DNA of 32,726 nt from Clostridiales bacterium (GTDB lineage: Bacteria; Bacillota; Clostridia; Lachnospirales; Lachnospiraceae): NCBI GenBank assembly GCA_012519695.1, contig JAAYPT010000005.1, positions 1 to 32,726 on the forward strand, in the 5' to 3' direction. Every line of letters begins with the position of its first letter. Within the stretch, counting starts at the first letter, position 1. The position numbers and the translations under genes are program-made. The notes below the pieces were generated by a model, which did not search any database, had not been told where the DNA came from, and was given only the letters and a program-made list of their open reading frames with translations. Shown here piece after piece: positions 7,585-16,289 of this stretch.

Positions 7585-9321
7585 ATGGCTTTTGATGGAA
7601 TTGTAATCGCAAATCTTGTAAAAGAATTAAATGAAAATATATTAAATGGTAGAATCAGTAAAATTGCACAACCTGAAAACGATGAGTTGCTTCTTACAAT
7701 GAAGGGAACGAATGGTCAAGTACGATTGGTATTATCTGCCAGTGCCTCTCTTCCGCTTATTTACCTTACATCATCGAACAAACCCAGTCCTATGACTGCA
7801 CCAAACTTTTGTATGCTACTCCGAAAACATATTGCCAATGGCAGAATTACGCGAATTTATCAGCCAAATATGGAACGTATCATTAATTTTGAAATTGAGC
7901 ACTTAAATGAACTCGGGGATTTATGTCACAAAACTCTCATTGTAGAAATTATGGGAAAACATAGTAATATTATCTTCTGCAATGAAGATGGTATGATTAT
8001 CGACAGCATTAAGCACATTTCTGCACAGGTCAGCTCTGTACGAGAGGTATTGCCCGGAAGAACATATTTTATACCGGAAACTCAGGACAAATATAATCCT
8101 CTTACTACGGATCAAACTACTTTTTTTGAAAAAGTATACAAGAAAGCAACTACAGTTATAAAAGCAATCTATACCACCTATAATGGTATCAGTCCTGTCA
8201 TTGCTTCGGAATTGTGTTATCGTGCCGGAATTGATGGTGACAGACCTACTGATGCTTTAACTGAAGAAGAAAAGTTGCATCTTTACCATCATTTTCAATG
8301 GCTTATGGAAGATATTTCAGAAGGAAATTTTGCCCCTACCATTGTAAAACGAGGAAAAGAACCTGTTGAATTTGCAGCTGTCCCTCTAAAGCAATACGCA
8401 GATTTGGATATTACAAACTTTGCTACTATTTCAGAAGTGCTAGAGCAATATTATGCAGATAAAAATATTTATACACGAATCCGCCAAAAATCCGTAGATT
8501 TGCGAAAGGTTGTTACAACTGCATTGGAGCGTAACCGGAAAAAGTATGATTTACAGGCGAAACAGTTAAAAGATACAGAAAAACGTGATAAATATAAAGT
8601 ATATGGTGAATTGATTAATACTTATGGATATAATCTGGAATACGGTGCAAAAAAGTTGGAAGCATTAAACTATTATACCAATGAAATGATAACCATTCCT
8701 TTGGACCCGCAATTAACACCACAAGAAAATTCGCAAAAATATTTTGACAAATATAATAAGTTAAAACGTACCAGTGAAGCTTTAAATGACTTAATCCAAG
8801 AAACCCATGACGAAATCCAGCATTTGGAATCTATTGCTACTGCCATGGATATTGCTGTTTTGGAGGAAGATTTAACGCAGATTAAGGAAGAGCTGGTACA
8901 GTCCGGCTATATTAAAAAGAAAAATACCGGAAAAAGGGAGCGTATAAAAAGCAAACCGTTTCATTATATTTCTTCTGACGGATATGATATTTATGTTGGA
9001 AAAAACAATCTGCAAAATGATGAACTTACCTTTAAATTTGCAGTTGGCAATGACTGGTGGTTCCATGCAAAACAAATGCCTGGTTCTCATGTAATCGTAA
9101 AAACAAAAGGGGATGAACTTCCGGATCGTACGTTTGAAGAAGCCGGTCGACTTGCTGCATACTATTCTAAAGGACGAGAAAACGATAAAGTAGAGATTGA
9201 TTATTTGGAGAAGAAAAATGTAAAGAAACCAAATGGCAGCAAACCGGGATTTGTAGTATACTATACAAACTATTCTCTTAATGCCAGTCCAGATATCAGT
9301 GGCATAAAATTAGTGGAATAA
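7585..9321 (+). CDS. rqcH: RqcH / NFACT-family ribosome quality control factor
   Basis: RqcH (formerly FbpA/fibronectin-binding) is the bacterial Rqc2/NEMF homologue. It binds the peptidyl-tRNA-blocked 50S subunit and recruits Ala-tRNA to add C-terminal alanine tails that mark stalled chains for degradation. The 578-residue length is typical. The NFACT-N domain covers ~1-200, HhH and coiled-coil regions cover ~200-440, and NFACT-R from ~455 has DGYDIYVGKNN and DWWFHAKQMPGSHV. The residue pair at 97-98, usually Asp-Arg for tRNA binding, is Glu-Arg here. The ATG has ACAGGAG at a suitable distance. It is transcribed away from yicC behind an unusual structured repeat leader. Confidence 0.95.
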   Translation: MAFDGIVIANLVKELNENILNGRISKIAQPENDELLLTMKGTNGQVRLVLSASASLPLIYLTSSNKPSPMTAPNFCMLLRKHIANGRITRIYQPNMERIINFEIEHLNELGDLCHKTLIVEIMGKHSNIIFCNEDGMIIDSIKHISAQVSSVREVLPGRTYFIPETQDKYNPLTTDQTTFFEKVYKKATTVIKAIYTTYNGISPVIASELCYRAGIDGDRPTDALTEEEKLHLYHHFQWLMEDISEGNFAPTIVKRGKEPVEFAAVPLKQYADLDITNFATISEVLEQYYADKNIYTRIRQKSVDLRKVVTTALERNRKKYDLQAKQLKDTEKRDKYKVYGELINTYGYNLEYGAKKLEALNYYTNEMITIPLDPQLTPQENSQKYFDKYNKLKRTSEALNDLIQETHDEIQHLESIATAMDIAVLEEDLTQIKEELVQSGYIKKKNTGKRERIKSKPFHYISSDGYDIYVGKNNLQNDELTFKFAVGNDWWFHAKQMPGSHVIVKTKGDELPDRTFEEAGRLAAYYSKGRENDKVEIDYLEKKNVKKPNGSKPGFVVYYTNYSLNASPDISGIKLVE

Positions 9322-9340
9322 AAAATTTAAGGAAAAAATT

Positions 9341-9371
9341 GCATGTCTAAAGAAATATCGCCTGCATATAC
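9341..9371 (+). promoter_or_regulatory. Possible sigma-G promoter of the SASP gene
   Basis: GCATG (9341-9345), a 19-nt spacer and CATATAC (9365-9371) resemble the forespore sigma-G pattern (GHATR, ~18 nt, CATWHTA). The implied start leaves a ~50-nt leader before the SASP ribosome site. The match is imperfect. Confidence 0.4.
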
Positions 9372-9429
9372 TACTATCGTAACAAATCTTGTTACACAAC
9401 CAAAGAGAAAGAGAACAGGAGGTAACGAT

Positions 9430-9633
9430 ATGTCTAATTCATCTAACAAGGCAGTAGTGCCTGAAGCAAAGAGTGCGTTAAACAGGTTTAAATTTGAGGT
9501 AGCTAATGAAATTGGTGTTCCTTTAAAAGACGGTTATAACGGAGATTTAACTTCAAAACAGAACGGTTCTGTTGGAGGTTATATGGTGAAGAAAATGATC
9601 GAAGCCCAGGAAAGACAGATGTCTGGTAAATAA
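9430..9633 (+). CDS. Alpha/beta-type small acid-soluble spore protein
   Basis: SASPs coat and protect DNA in the dormant spore and are degraded by the GPR protease at germination to supply amino acids. The ATG at 9430 is chosen over an in-frame upstream ATG at 9343 because AGGAGG stands 6-7 nt before it. This gives 67 residues, the family length. Conserved segments are RFKFEVANEIGV (residues 19-30), with the expected GPR cleavage after Glu23, and SKQNGSVGGYMVKKMIE (~47-63). The gene is monocistronic after rqcH and is followed by a strong terminator. Expression is expected only in the forespore. Confidence 0.95.
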   Translation: MSNSSNKAVVPEAKSALNRFKFEVANEIGVPLKDGYNGDLTSKQNGSVGGYMVKKMIEAQERQMSGK

Positions 9634-9673
9634 TTCTTACCAGTATACTGAAACATTCACTTGTCCTCAGCAA

Positions 9674-9716
9674 AATGGAGCAGTTGCATAATTTTTTATG
9701 CTTCTGCTCCATTTTT
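9674..9716. terminator. Bidirectional terminator between SASP gene and recG
   Basis: A long stem (AATGGAGCAG paired with CTGCTCCATT, with an inner GCATAA/TTATGC stem) is followed by T-rich tracts on both strands. It can end both the SASP transcript (+) and the asp23-fakA-recG transcript (minus). Confidence 0.85.
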
Positions 9717-9738
9717 ATATAAAACATCGGGAAAAAAC

Positions 9739-11826
9739 TTATAAATTAGCAATTTCTATCTGTTCTTTTAAGTATCTTTGAATCTGTTCTTTTACGAAGT
9801 GATATTTTTCGGAAGTCAACTGTCGATCTTCTGCCAAAATCACTTGTGCTTCTTCGGAAGCCATTTTTAGCAAATCTGCATTTTGATAAATATCGCCTAA
9901 ACGAAATTCTAACAGTCCGCTCTGACGAATTCCAAAGAAATCTCCCGGTCCCCGCAATTTTAAGTCTTCACTTGCAATATAAAATCCATCATTAGACTGA
10001 TTTAATATTTCTAAACGCTTTTTCGCTTTTTCAGAATCTGTAGTATTAATCATAATACAGTATGATTGTGCTTCACCACGACCTACTCGTCCACGCAACT
10101 GGTGAAGCTGTGCAAGACCAAATCGTTGCGCATCTTCTATCATCATTACCGTAGCATTTGGTACATTTACACCTACTTCAATTACTGTGGTTGATACCAA
10201 AACCTGTATTTCGTTTCGGGCAAATTGTTCCATGATAAGATTTTTACGCCCAGACTTCATTTTTCCATGCAGATATTCTACTACGGTTCCCTTAGGTAAA
10301 TTCTTCTTTAGCGTTTCGGCATAGTCTGTAACATTTTCCATTTCCAGACCTTCGCTTTCTTCTACCAAAGGACAAACAACATATATTTGATGACCGTTTT
10401 GTATTTCTTTTGCAATAAAGTCATAAGAAGTTTTCCGTGAATTTTTCCCTACGACACAGCTTTTTACCGGAAGTCTTTTTGCCGGAACTTCATCAATAAC
10501 CGAAATATCCAAGTCCCCATATAGAATAATTCCCAAGGTTCTCGGTATTGGCGTTGCACTCATTACTAAAGTATGTGGCTGAGCACCTTTTAAAAATAAC
10601 GTTTCTCGCTGTTTAACTCCGAAACGATGCTGTTCGTCTGTGATAACCAACGCGAGGTTATCAAATATTGCACGTTCTTGTATCAATGCATGGGTTCCAA
10701 TTACCATCGCATTTGGATAAAGTTCCATTCTTTCATACGCACGACGCTTTTCTTTTTGTGTCAAAGAGCCTGTTAATAAAATAATGGGAATATTTAATCC
10801 ATTCTCCTGACACAGACTGGTAAACGTCTGATAATGCTGCTGTGCCAATACTTCAGTAGGTGCCATGAGTGCAGACTGATAGCCGGACTGGGATGCATCC
10901 AGCATAGCCAGAAAAGCAATAATTGTTTTACCAGAACCAACATCGCCTTGTACCAAACGTTGCATCACTTTTTTTCCGCGCAAATCATTACGGATTTCCT
11001 GAAGTGTACGCAACTGTGCTCCTGTTAATTGATACGGAAGTTGTTCCATTACCTCATCTGACCATAACTTGTCTTCCAAAGGCAAGAACGAAAAGTCATT
11101 TTGAATCTCTTCCATCTGTTCTTTTTGCATTCCGGCAGCAAGGATAAATTGGAAAAACTCATCAAAAATCAATCGTTTTCTCGCTGATGCTAATGCCTGC
11201 TCACTTTCCGGAAAATGAATATTTTCTATAGCAAAATTATATTCTGCTAATTGATGGCGATTGCGAACTTCCTCCGGCAAATAATCTTTTGATAAGTTCA
11301 GTTCTTTTAATACCTGTTGAATTGTCTGAGACAGCTTATTCTTACTTAATCCAGCTGTTAATGCATAACTTGGCCACAAACAATTTTGCATCGCATTGTA
11401 TTTTTCCGGTGCAAGTATCTGTGGTTGTTCCATATGATAACCGTTTCCTTTTCTGGTTACTTTTCCTAGAAAGACAAACCAGCTTCCAAGGGATAATGTA
11501 CTTTTCAAATATGGCATACGAAACCATACGACATCCAAGTGCACGTCTTGTTCCTGTACCTGTAAGGTCGTAATCTGCATGGAACGAGCGCTTTTTACAA
11601 AAGGTGTTTTTTGAATATGAACTGCCAAGGCTGCTGTAATCCCTTCTGTTCCTGTCTGAAACTTGTCTGGTAATTCTGCAAGAGGGGTTATCTCCGGCAG
11701 TTTATTATAATCCTTAGGATAATGAAGGAGTATATCACCTAAGGTGTATACTCCTATTTTATGAAACAACTCTTCTGTTTTTGCGCCGATTCCCTTAATG
11801 GTTCCAATTCCAGAACTTAATTCCAT
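9739..11826 (-). CDS. recG: ATP-dependent DNA helicase RecG
   Basis: RecG is a double-strand DNA translocase that reverses stalled replication forks and processes branched DNA. The 695-residue length is typical. The N-terminal wedge/OB domain spans ~60-160. Helicase motif I (GDVGSGKT) is at 294-301, the DEQH box with the family sequence DEQHRFGVKQR begins at 397, and SATPIPRT and the QLRGRVGRG motif VI follow in the C-terminal RecA-like domain. AGGAGG precedes the ATG. It is 15 bp after fakA and the last gene of asp23-fakA-recG, an arrangement common in Firmicutes. Confidence 0.97.
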   Translation of the reverse strand: MELSSGIGTIKGIGAKTEELFHKIGVYTLGDILLHYPKDYNKLPEITPLAELPDKFQTGTEGITAALAVHIQKTPFVKSARSMQITTLQVQEQDVHLDVVWFRMPYLKSTLSLGSWFVFLGKVTRKGNGYHMEQPQILAPEKYNAMQNCLWPSYALTAGLSKNKLSQTIQQVLKELNLSKDYLPEEVRNRHQLAEYNFAIENIHFPESEQALASARKRLIFDEFFQFILAAGMQKEQMEEIQNDFSFLPLEDKLWSDEVMEQLPYQLTGAQLRTLQEIRNDLRGKKVMQRLVQGDVGSGKTIIAFLAMLDASQSGYQSALMAPTEVLAQQHYQTFTSLCQENGLNIPIILLTGSLTQKEKRRAYERMELYPNAMVIGTHALIQERAIFDNLALVITDEQHRFGVKQRETLFLKGAQPHTLVMSATPIPRTLGIILYGDLDISVIDEVPAKRLPVKSCVVGKNSRKTSYDFIAKEIQNGHQIYVVCPLVEESEGLEMENVTDYAETLKKNLPKGTVVEYLHGKMKSGRKNLIMEQFARNEIQVLVSTTVIEVGVNVPNATVMMIEDAQRFGLAQLHQLRGRVGRGEAQSYCIMINTTDSEKAKKRLEILNQSNDGFYIASEDLKLRGPGDFFGIRQSGLLEFRLGDIYQNADLLKMASEEAQVILAEDRQLTSEKYHFVKEQIQRYLKEQIEIANL

Positions 11827-11841
11827 GGGAATCCTCCTAAC

Positions 11842-13551
11842 TTATTCTACAGAAATTACATAATAGTAGATTGGCTGACCACCGGAATGTACTTCAACTT
11901 CACAATCTGGATAAAGTGCTTCTAATTCACTTCCTAATGTCTCTGCCGCATCTTCTTTAACTTCTTCTCCGTAATAAACACTGATAATAGAAGATTCATC
12001 ATCTACCATCTGAGCAACCATATCCTTGATAACTGCGTCCATATCCTGACCTACCGAAAGGATTGCACTGTCACCGATTCCCATATAGTCACCCTGCTTA
12101 ATTTCTTTATCATCAATCAGAGTATCTCTTACTGCGTAAGTTACCTGACCGGTTTTTACATTTTCAAGCTCTGCTGTCATCTGCTGTGCATTTTCTTCTG
12201 CTGTCTTATCCGGCATAAAGTTGATGAGAGCTGTAATTCCCTGCGGAACTGTCTTAGTTGGAATTACATAAATATTCTTCTCTTCCATCAATGATGCTGC
12301 CTGATTTGCCGCAAGAATGATATTCTTATTATTTGGAAGAATGAAGATATTATCTGCATTTACTTCTTCAATAGCATTCAGCATATCCTCTGTACTTGGA
12401 TTCATGGTCTGTCCGCCGGCAATAATATAATCTACGCCAAGACCTTTGAAGATTTCGTTAATTCCTTCTCCAATGGAAACAGAAATAAATCCCATATCTT
12501 TTCTTGGTTCATTTGCCTTTGCTTCTTCTTCCGCATCTTTTTCAGAACGTTTCTTAGCCTCTTCAGCCTTTTGCTCAGCAGCTACTTTTTCCGCATCCTT
12601 AATAAGCTTTTCCTGATGTTCTTCACGCATATTATCAATCTTAATCTTACTTAAAGAACCATAGGTTAATGCCCTTTGGAGCGCAAGTCCAGGATCATTG
12701 GTATGTACATGGACTTTTGTAATCTCATCATCTGCCACAACTACGATAGAATCACCGATAGACTCTAAGAAGCTCTTAAAGTTATGCTCTTCTTTTTCGC
12801 TTAAAGGTTTATTTAATACGATAATAAACTCTGTACAATACCCAAATTTAATTTCCTGTTCTGTCTGAGCAGAAATTTTGGTAAATCCGGAACCGGTAGT
12901 TGTTGTACCTTCAATCGTATAATCAATTTCTTTTCCTAAAAGTGCATCATAAGCACCTTTTAATACAGTAACCAGACCCTGTCCGCCAGAGTCAACAACG
13001 CCAGCCTGTTTTAATACAGGAAGCATTTCCGGAGTCTGACTCAAAACATAATCTGCATGTTGAATTACTTCATCAATAAACTGTACTAAGTCATCTGTTT
13101 CGCCTATTAATTCCAATGCCTTATCTGCACCGCCCTTAGCAACTGTAAGGATTGTACCTTCCTTTGGCTTCATTACTGCCTTATATGCAGTCTCTACTGC
13201 CTTTTGAAGCGCATCACATAATACAATTACATCAATTGTATCATGCTCACTAATTCCTTTTGTAAAACCACGGAACAACTGTGAAAGAATAACACCGGAA
13301 TTTCCTCTTGCTCCACGAAGAGAACCAGAAGAAATTGCTTTTGCTAAAGATTTCATATCCGGATTTTCTCCAAGATTACTTACCTCTGCTGCGGCGGACA
13401 TAATTGTCATTGTCATATTTGTTCCAGTATCTCCGTCTGGTACTGGGAATACATTCAACTCATTAATCCATTCTTTCTTTGATTCCAGATTCTTCGCACC
13501 TGCTAAAAACATTTTTGCAAGCATAGAAGCATCTATTGTATTAATCTGCAC
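11842..13551 (-). CDS. fakA: Fatty acid kinase catalytic subunit (DAK2-domain protein)
   Basis: FakA phosphorylates FakB-bound fatty acids, so that exogenous fatty acids can enter phospholipid synthesis. The long frame begins with a TTG at 13572. A GTG at 13551 is preferred: it has AAGGAGG at 8-nt spacing and gives a start like YloV of Bacillus, for 569 residues. The N-terminal DAK2 kinase domain has VFPVPDGDTGTNM at 34-46, whose aspartates bind Mg-ATP, and RGARGNSGVILSQ near 80-93. A middle domain has TEFIIVL and KVHVHTNDPG. A highly charged Lys/Glu linker (~325-350) precedes the C-terminal domain. No fakB is in the window. Confidence 0.92.
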   Translation of the reverse strand: MQINTIDASMLAKMFLAGAKNLESKKEWINELNVFPVPDGDTGTNMTMTIMSAAAEVSNLGENPDMKSLAKAISSGSLRGARGNSGVILSQLFRGFTKGISEHDTIDVIVLCDALQKAVETAYKAVMKPKEGTILTVAKGGADKALELIGETDDLVQFIDEVIQHADYVLSQTPEMLPVLKQAGVVDSGGQGLVTVLKGAYDALLGKEIDYTIEGTTTTGSGFTKISAQTEQEIKFGYCTEFIIVLNKPLSEKEEHNFKSFLESIGDSIVVVADDEITKVHVHTNDPGLALQRALTYGSLSKIKIDNMREEHQEKLIKDAEKVAAEQKAEEAKKRSEKDAEEEAKANEPRKDMGFISVSIGEGINEIFKGLGVDYIIAGGQTMNPSTEDMLNAIEEVNADNIFILPNNKNIILAANQAASLMEEKNIYVIPTKTVPQGITALINFMPDKTAEENAQQMTAELENVKTGQVTYAVRDTLIDDKEIKQGDYMGIGDSAILSVGQDMDAVIKDMVAQMVDDESSIISVYYGEEVKEDAAETLGSELEALYPDCEVEVHSGGQPIYYYVISVE

Positions 13552-13564
13552 TACCGTTTCCTCC

Positions 13565-13921
13565 TTAATCAATCACTCTCACACCTTCTACGAAGATGTT
13601 GATTTTTTCGATTTCCATACCGGTAAATTCTTCTACCTGATATTTCACCGTACTGATCAAGTTATCAGAAACAGTTGAAATACTAACGCCATAAGAAACA
13701 ATTACATGAAAATCCAATGTAATCTTATTGTCTGTAATGGTAACATTTATACCATGATTCAGATAGTCACGCTTTAACAGCTTTACCAGACCGTCTTTTA
13801 CATTAACGGCTGCCATACCTACGATACCGAAACACTCTACCGCAACGGAACCAGCATAGGTTGCAATGACATCTGTATCAATTAACACTTTTCCATAAGG
13901 GGTGTTCATTTGTCCTTTCAT
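13565..13921 (-). CDS. Asp23/Gls24 family protein (YloU-like)
   Basis: This is a 118-residue protein of the Asp23/Gls24 fold, with the conserved segments IATYAGSVAVECFGIVGMA (~19-37) and INVTITDNKITLDFHVIVSYG (~58-78). Family members are abundant small proteins linked to cell envelope or alkaline stress; the fakA-linked YloU has no firmly assigned role. GGAGG precedes the ATG at 7-nt spacing. The stop lies 13 bp before the preferred fakA start. The yloU-yloV (asp23-fakA) pairing is conserved in Firmicutes. Confidence 0.93.
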   Translation of the reverse strand: MKGQMNTPYGKVLIDTDVIATYAGSVAVECFGIVGMAAVNVKDGLVKLLKRDYLNHGINVTITDNKITLDFHVIVSYGVSISTVSDNLISTVKYQVEEFTGMEIEKINIFVEGVRVID

Positions 13922-14043
13922 ACCATAACCTCCATTTTAATAAAAATCTCCTACCCAATTCCAGCTCTGTAACAACTTAAGAGAAACAAAAGTCTTTCTC
14001 CTATGAAACTACTAAAAGTGAATACAGATTTCCGATAGTTTAT

Positions 14044-14072
14044 ATTATAACCGCTTTTGTAGAAAAATGAAA
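14044..14072 (-). promoter_or_regulatory. Candidate promoter of asp23-fakA-recG
   Basis: On the minus strand a perfect TATAAT (14044-14049) lies 123 bp before the asp23 ATG. The -35 at 17-nt spacing is weak (TTTCAT, 14067-14072). The rest of 13922-14100 is AT-rich with no other signal. Confidence 0.5.
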
Positions 14073-14111
14073 CATAAATTTTTGCTTTTTTATAAAAAAT
14101 TCATTTTTTAC

Positions 14112-14140
14112 TTGCATTTCATTCTTCTTTCTGTTAGAAT
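14112..14140 (+). promoter_or_regulatory. Promoter of rpmB
   Basis: TTGCAT (14112-14117), a 17-nt spacer and TAGAAT (14135-14140) form a good sigma-A promoter. Just downstream, TTGTTGT (14145-14151) can pair with ACAACAA (14158-14164) around a 6-nt loop near the 5' end of the message. An alternative CTACA/TGTAG stem overlaps it. Confidence 0.75.
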
Positions 14141-14199
14141 ATCTTTGTTGTGAGCCTACAACAATATGTAGACTTAGTAAGTTGCAAGGAGGTGCAATT

Positions 14200-14385
14200 A
14201 TGGCAAAATGTAGTGTTTGTGGAAAAGGTGCACATTTCGGAAATAATGTCAGCCATTCTCATAGAAGATCTAACAGAATGTGGAGTTCTAACGTAAAATC
14301 CGTTAAGTGTAAGGTAAATGGAGCCGCTAAGAAGATGTATGTTTGTACTTCTTGCTTAAGAAGCGGTAAAGTTGAAAGAGCTTAA
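14200..14385 (+). CDS. rpmB: 50S ribosomal protein L28
   Basis: L28 is a small basic component of the large ribosomal subunit. The ATG at 14200 is chosen over one at 14182 because AAGGAGG stands just before it and the product starts MAKCSVCGK as in the family; this gives 61 residues. Two cysteine pairs (C4/C7 and C49/C52) make this the zinc-binding (C+) form. The gene is monocistronic, with its own promoter and a strong terminator. It marks the left edge of the accessory islet. Confidence 0.97.
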   Translation: MAKCSVCGKGAHFGNNVSHSHRRSNRMWSSNVKSVKCKVNGAAKKMYVCTSCLRSGKVERA

Positions 14386-14398
14386 TTAGCGGAAATCA

Positions 14399-14429
14399 AG
14401 CCAGCCTGTGAAGGCTGGCTCTTTTTATT
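14399..14429 (+). terminator. Terminator of rpmB
   Basis: A perfect 8-bp GC-rich stem (AGCCAGCC with GGCTGGCT around TGTGAA) is followed by CTTTTTATTTTT. Confidence 0.92.
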
Positions 14430-14900
14430 TTTCTATTTTTCTTCTACTGCTATCATAATCCTTTTGTATTAATCCACATAACCTTCTTTAAAATCTTCTA
14501 TCCACTCATCCTCTTTCTTTTCTGTATCTGTTACTTCTCCGGTTATTGCTTCATATTTTGGATAAACCAAACGAAACAAATATATAAAATCTGCTCCATC
14601 ACTTGCCATAGATTCCATAATATCTGCCGCCTCGTTTGGATGTTTCATGCCCCAGTCCACCGTTAAGCGATTGTCTGTTGTGAATCCATATTCTTTTGCT
14701 TTTTCAAATCCGTCTCTATCATATTCTGATAAATCATCAAACAACCAATAACCTGAATCATTGAAACTCAGGTGTTTTTTTACAGGAACCTCGCTTCTAA
14801 CTGATTTTAGACAATAATAAGCCAAGTGAATTGAAAAAGTTCCTGCTTATACCTATTTTTTTCTTTAATAGAGTTACTCGTTCATAAAATTTACGCACTT

Positions 14901-14925
14901 TAAAAAACCTTCTATTTGGGGAAGG
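14901..14925 (-). terminator. Terminator-like hairpin after the IS remnant
   Basis: CCTTC and GAAGG form a 5-bp stem just past the transposase stop, followed on the minus strand by TTTTTTAAA. It probably belongs to the element. Confidence 0.45.
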
Positions 14926-14927
14926 AT

Positions 14928-15427
14928 TTATGCTAAAGCAAATCGATTATAAACATCCATAAAAACATGGCGCCATACATTGCTACATCCTATTGCCAGG
15001 ATTATTCGTCGTCCACGTGTTGTTACATGACCTGCGATTTGAATCAGATTTCCTATGACTGTTCTGATTCGGCGTCTTTTCTTCATGGGTTGTTTTAAAA
15101 ATGCAGGCGTATTACACTGGCAATGCTGGCTTCCTTCACGAAGCTCTGTATTTACAAGAAAACCTTCTGTTCCAATGTAAGCCATCATTGGTGCATAACC
15201 ATCAAATCCTTTGTAAGTGTGTGAAACACCTTCCTTATGAGTCTTGGAATTATCCATAGGAGTCACATCAAGATCCAGAGGAACAAGATCTGACTTAAGT
15301 GCAGAAGGCTGAATTTATTATTGCACTTTTTGATAAAGTTGCTTTTGCCAAGCATTTGTCCAACAAGAGATAGTCCACTCGGGGTGATTAATCTTTCATT
15401 AGAGAATTCAATTACAAGCTTTTTCAT
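14928..15427 (-). mobile_element. IS1380-like transposase remnant with internal deletions
   Basis: An ATG at 15427 with a GAGG site begins MKKLVIEFSNERLITPSGLS, but the frame soon shifts. Homology resumes near 15322 as SALKSDLVPLDLDVTPMDNS, followed by THKEGVSHTYKGFDGYAPMM and AYIGTEGFLVNTELREGSQH. The residues TPMDNSKTxKEGVSxTYKGxDGYAPMxAYxGTEG are typical of IS1380-type DDE transposases. After QCNTPAFLKQ the sequence jumps to an apparent C-terminal end (IQIAGHVTTRGRRIILAIG). Full-length relatives have ~430-450 residues; only ~165 remain, so it is inactive. Confidence 0.78.
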
Positions 15428-15436
15428 GTGTATTTA

Positions 15437-15473
15437 CCTCATATATTTGATACCTATATTTTACTATATGAGG
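15437..15473. repeat. Inverted repeat at the IS 5' end
   Basis: CCTCATATA (15437-15445) and TATATGAGG (15465-15473) form a perfect 9-bp inverted repeat just upstream of the transposase start. The outer arm may be the surviving terminal repeat of the element. No matching end was found on the other side. The following 15474-15591 stretch has small palindromes (AATGAAGCTTCATT at 15548-15561) but no gene. Confidence 0.5.
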
Positions 15474-15665
15474 CATAGATAGCATAGGAAAACTTAAGTT
15501 TTTTCGTGTATTTTAACTTCACCAAATGGGTGAAATCAGAAATAGGAAATGAAGCTTCATTAATCCCTTTGTTTATCATAAGTTTGACGCATTATTGATT
15601 AATGAGTTTCACGGATTCAGGTAATATTATTGTCATAATACGTTTCTTCTTCATAATCTTACTTC

Positions 15666-16211
15666 CTACTCTTTGGTTATATCTTCTATCTTTTCACCTG
15701 TAATTCTTTCATATATTGGATATATCCATTCTCTAAGTTCTTGAAAAATTTCTCCATGACTTGCCATGGAATACATAATCTCAACTGCTTTTCTAGGATG
15801 TTCCATAACCCATTCTACTGTTATCCGATTATCCGTTGTAAAACCATATTCTGTTGCCTTTTCCCATGCGTCTTTATCCACTTCTGACAAATCATCAAAT
15901 AACCAATAATTCATTACAGTAACCACTATTTTAGTATCTTCTGTAGCTTCTATGGTATAATAACTATAATCTGGTCTATCTTCTTCATTCCAATTTTCCC
16001 ACCAGTCTGGTGTTGTCTTCACATGAAATTGACTGTTTAAAATATTCATTTCTTCTTCATTTAACTTATATTTTGTAAAATAAGGTTTCTGTGCCAGACG
16101 TTCTTGCTCTGCTCTATAGTCACAATACAACAAAATCCCCTTGACTCCTGCTAACAAAACTATTATCAGTAATATTATTTTTATGGTTTTAATAATATAT
16201 CTTCTTTTCAT
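15666..16211 (-). CDS. Membrane-anchored immunity-like protein, paralogue 2 (subtype A)
   Basis: A 181-residue protein starting MKRRYIIKTIK; the ATG at 16211 with GGGAGAGGG is preferred over an upstream start at 16253. One basic-flanked transmembrane helix (~8-27, IIKTIKIILLIIVLLAGVKG) implies a short inner N-terminus and an extracytoplasmic domain. The domain has PYFTKYKLNEEEMNILNSQF and TPDWWENWNEEDRPDYSYY, then NYWLFDDLSEVDKDAWEKA and RITVEWVMEHPRKAVEIM. The tail reads REWIYPIYERITGEK. It lies downstream of an LXG-type toxin gene, so an immunity role is the best inference; relation to TipC-type immunity proteins is possible but unproven. Its C-terminal half is nearly identical to paralogue 4, its N-terminal half to paralogues 3 and 5. 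Confidence 0.8.
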   Translation of the reverse strand: MKRRYIIKTIKIILLIIVLLAGVKGILLYCDYRAEQERLAQKPYFTKYKLNEEEMNILNSQFHVKTTPDWWENWNEEDRPDYSYYTIEATEDTKIVVTVMNYWLFDDLSEVDKDAWEKATEYGFTTDNRITVEWVMEHPRKAVEIMYSMASHGEIFQELREWIYPIYERITGEKIEDITKE

Positions 16212-16289
16212 ATCCCTCTCCCTTTTAATTATTTTTTCGTTGCCTTTTTTCAACTACATAATTTCTAACCATTTGTACTTCTCTATTTT

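Larger units (their letters stand above)
14469..15654 (-). pseudogene. Immunity-family paralogue 1 (subtype B), split and degraded
   Basis: Two ends of one family member are visible. The start codon at 15654 encodes MKKKRIMTIIL and then loses homology, stopping at 15592. A 118-codon block at 14469-14825 aligns with the C-terminal half of the intact paralogues: YWLFDDLSEYDRDGFEKAKE and YGFTTDNRLTVDWGMKHP, then a diverged tail. Its only in-frame initiator is a TTG without a good ribosome site, so expression is doubtful. The middle of the gene and its membrane anchor are gone, and an IS1380-like remnant lies between the two ends. The C-terminus is longer and more acidic than in the other copies. 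Confidence 0.75.

Noticed and set aside
9343-9429. N-terminal extension of the SASP gene by 29 codons
   Set aside because: The added residues are unlike any SASP, and the AGGAGG ribosome site is at the internal ATG.
15548-15561. 14-bp palindrome AATGAAGCTTCATT as a possible operator or IS end
   Set aside because: It is isolated, with no duplicate at the other side of the IS remnant and no adjacent promoter.
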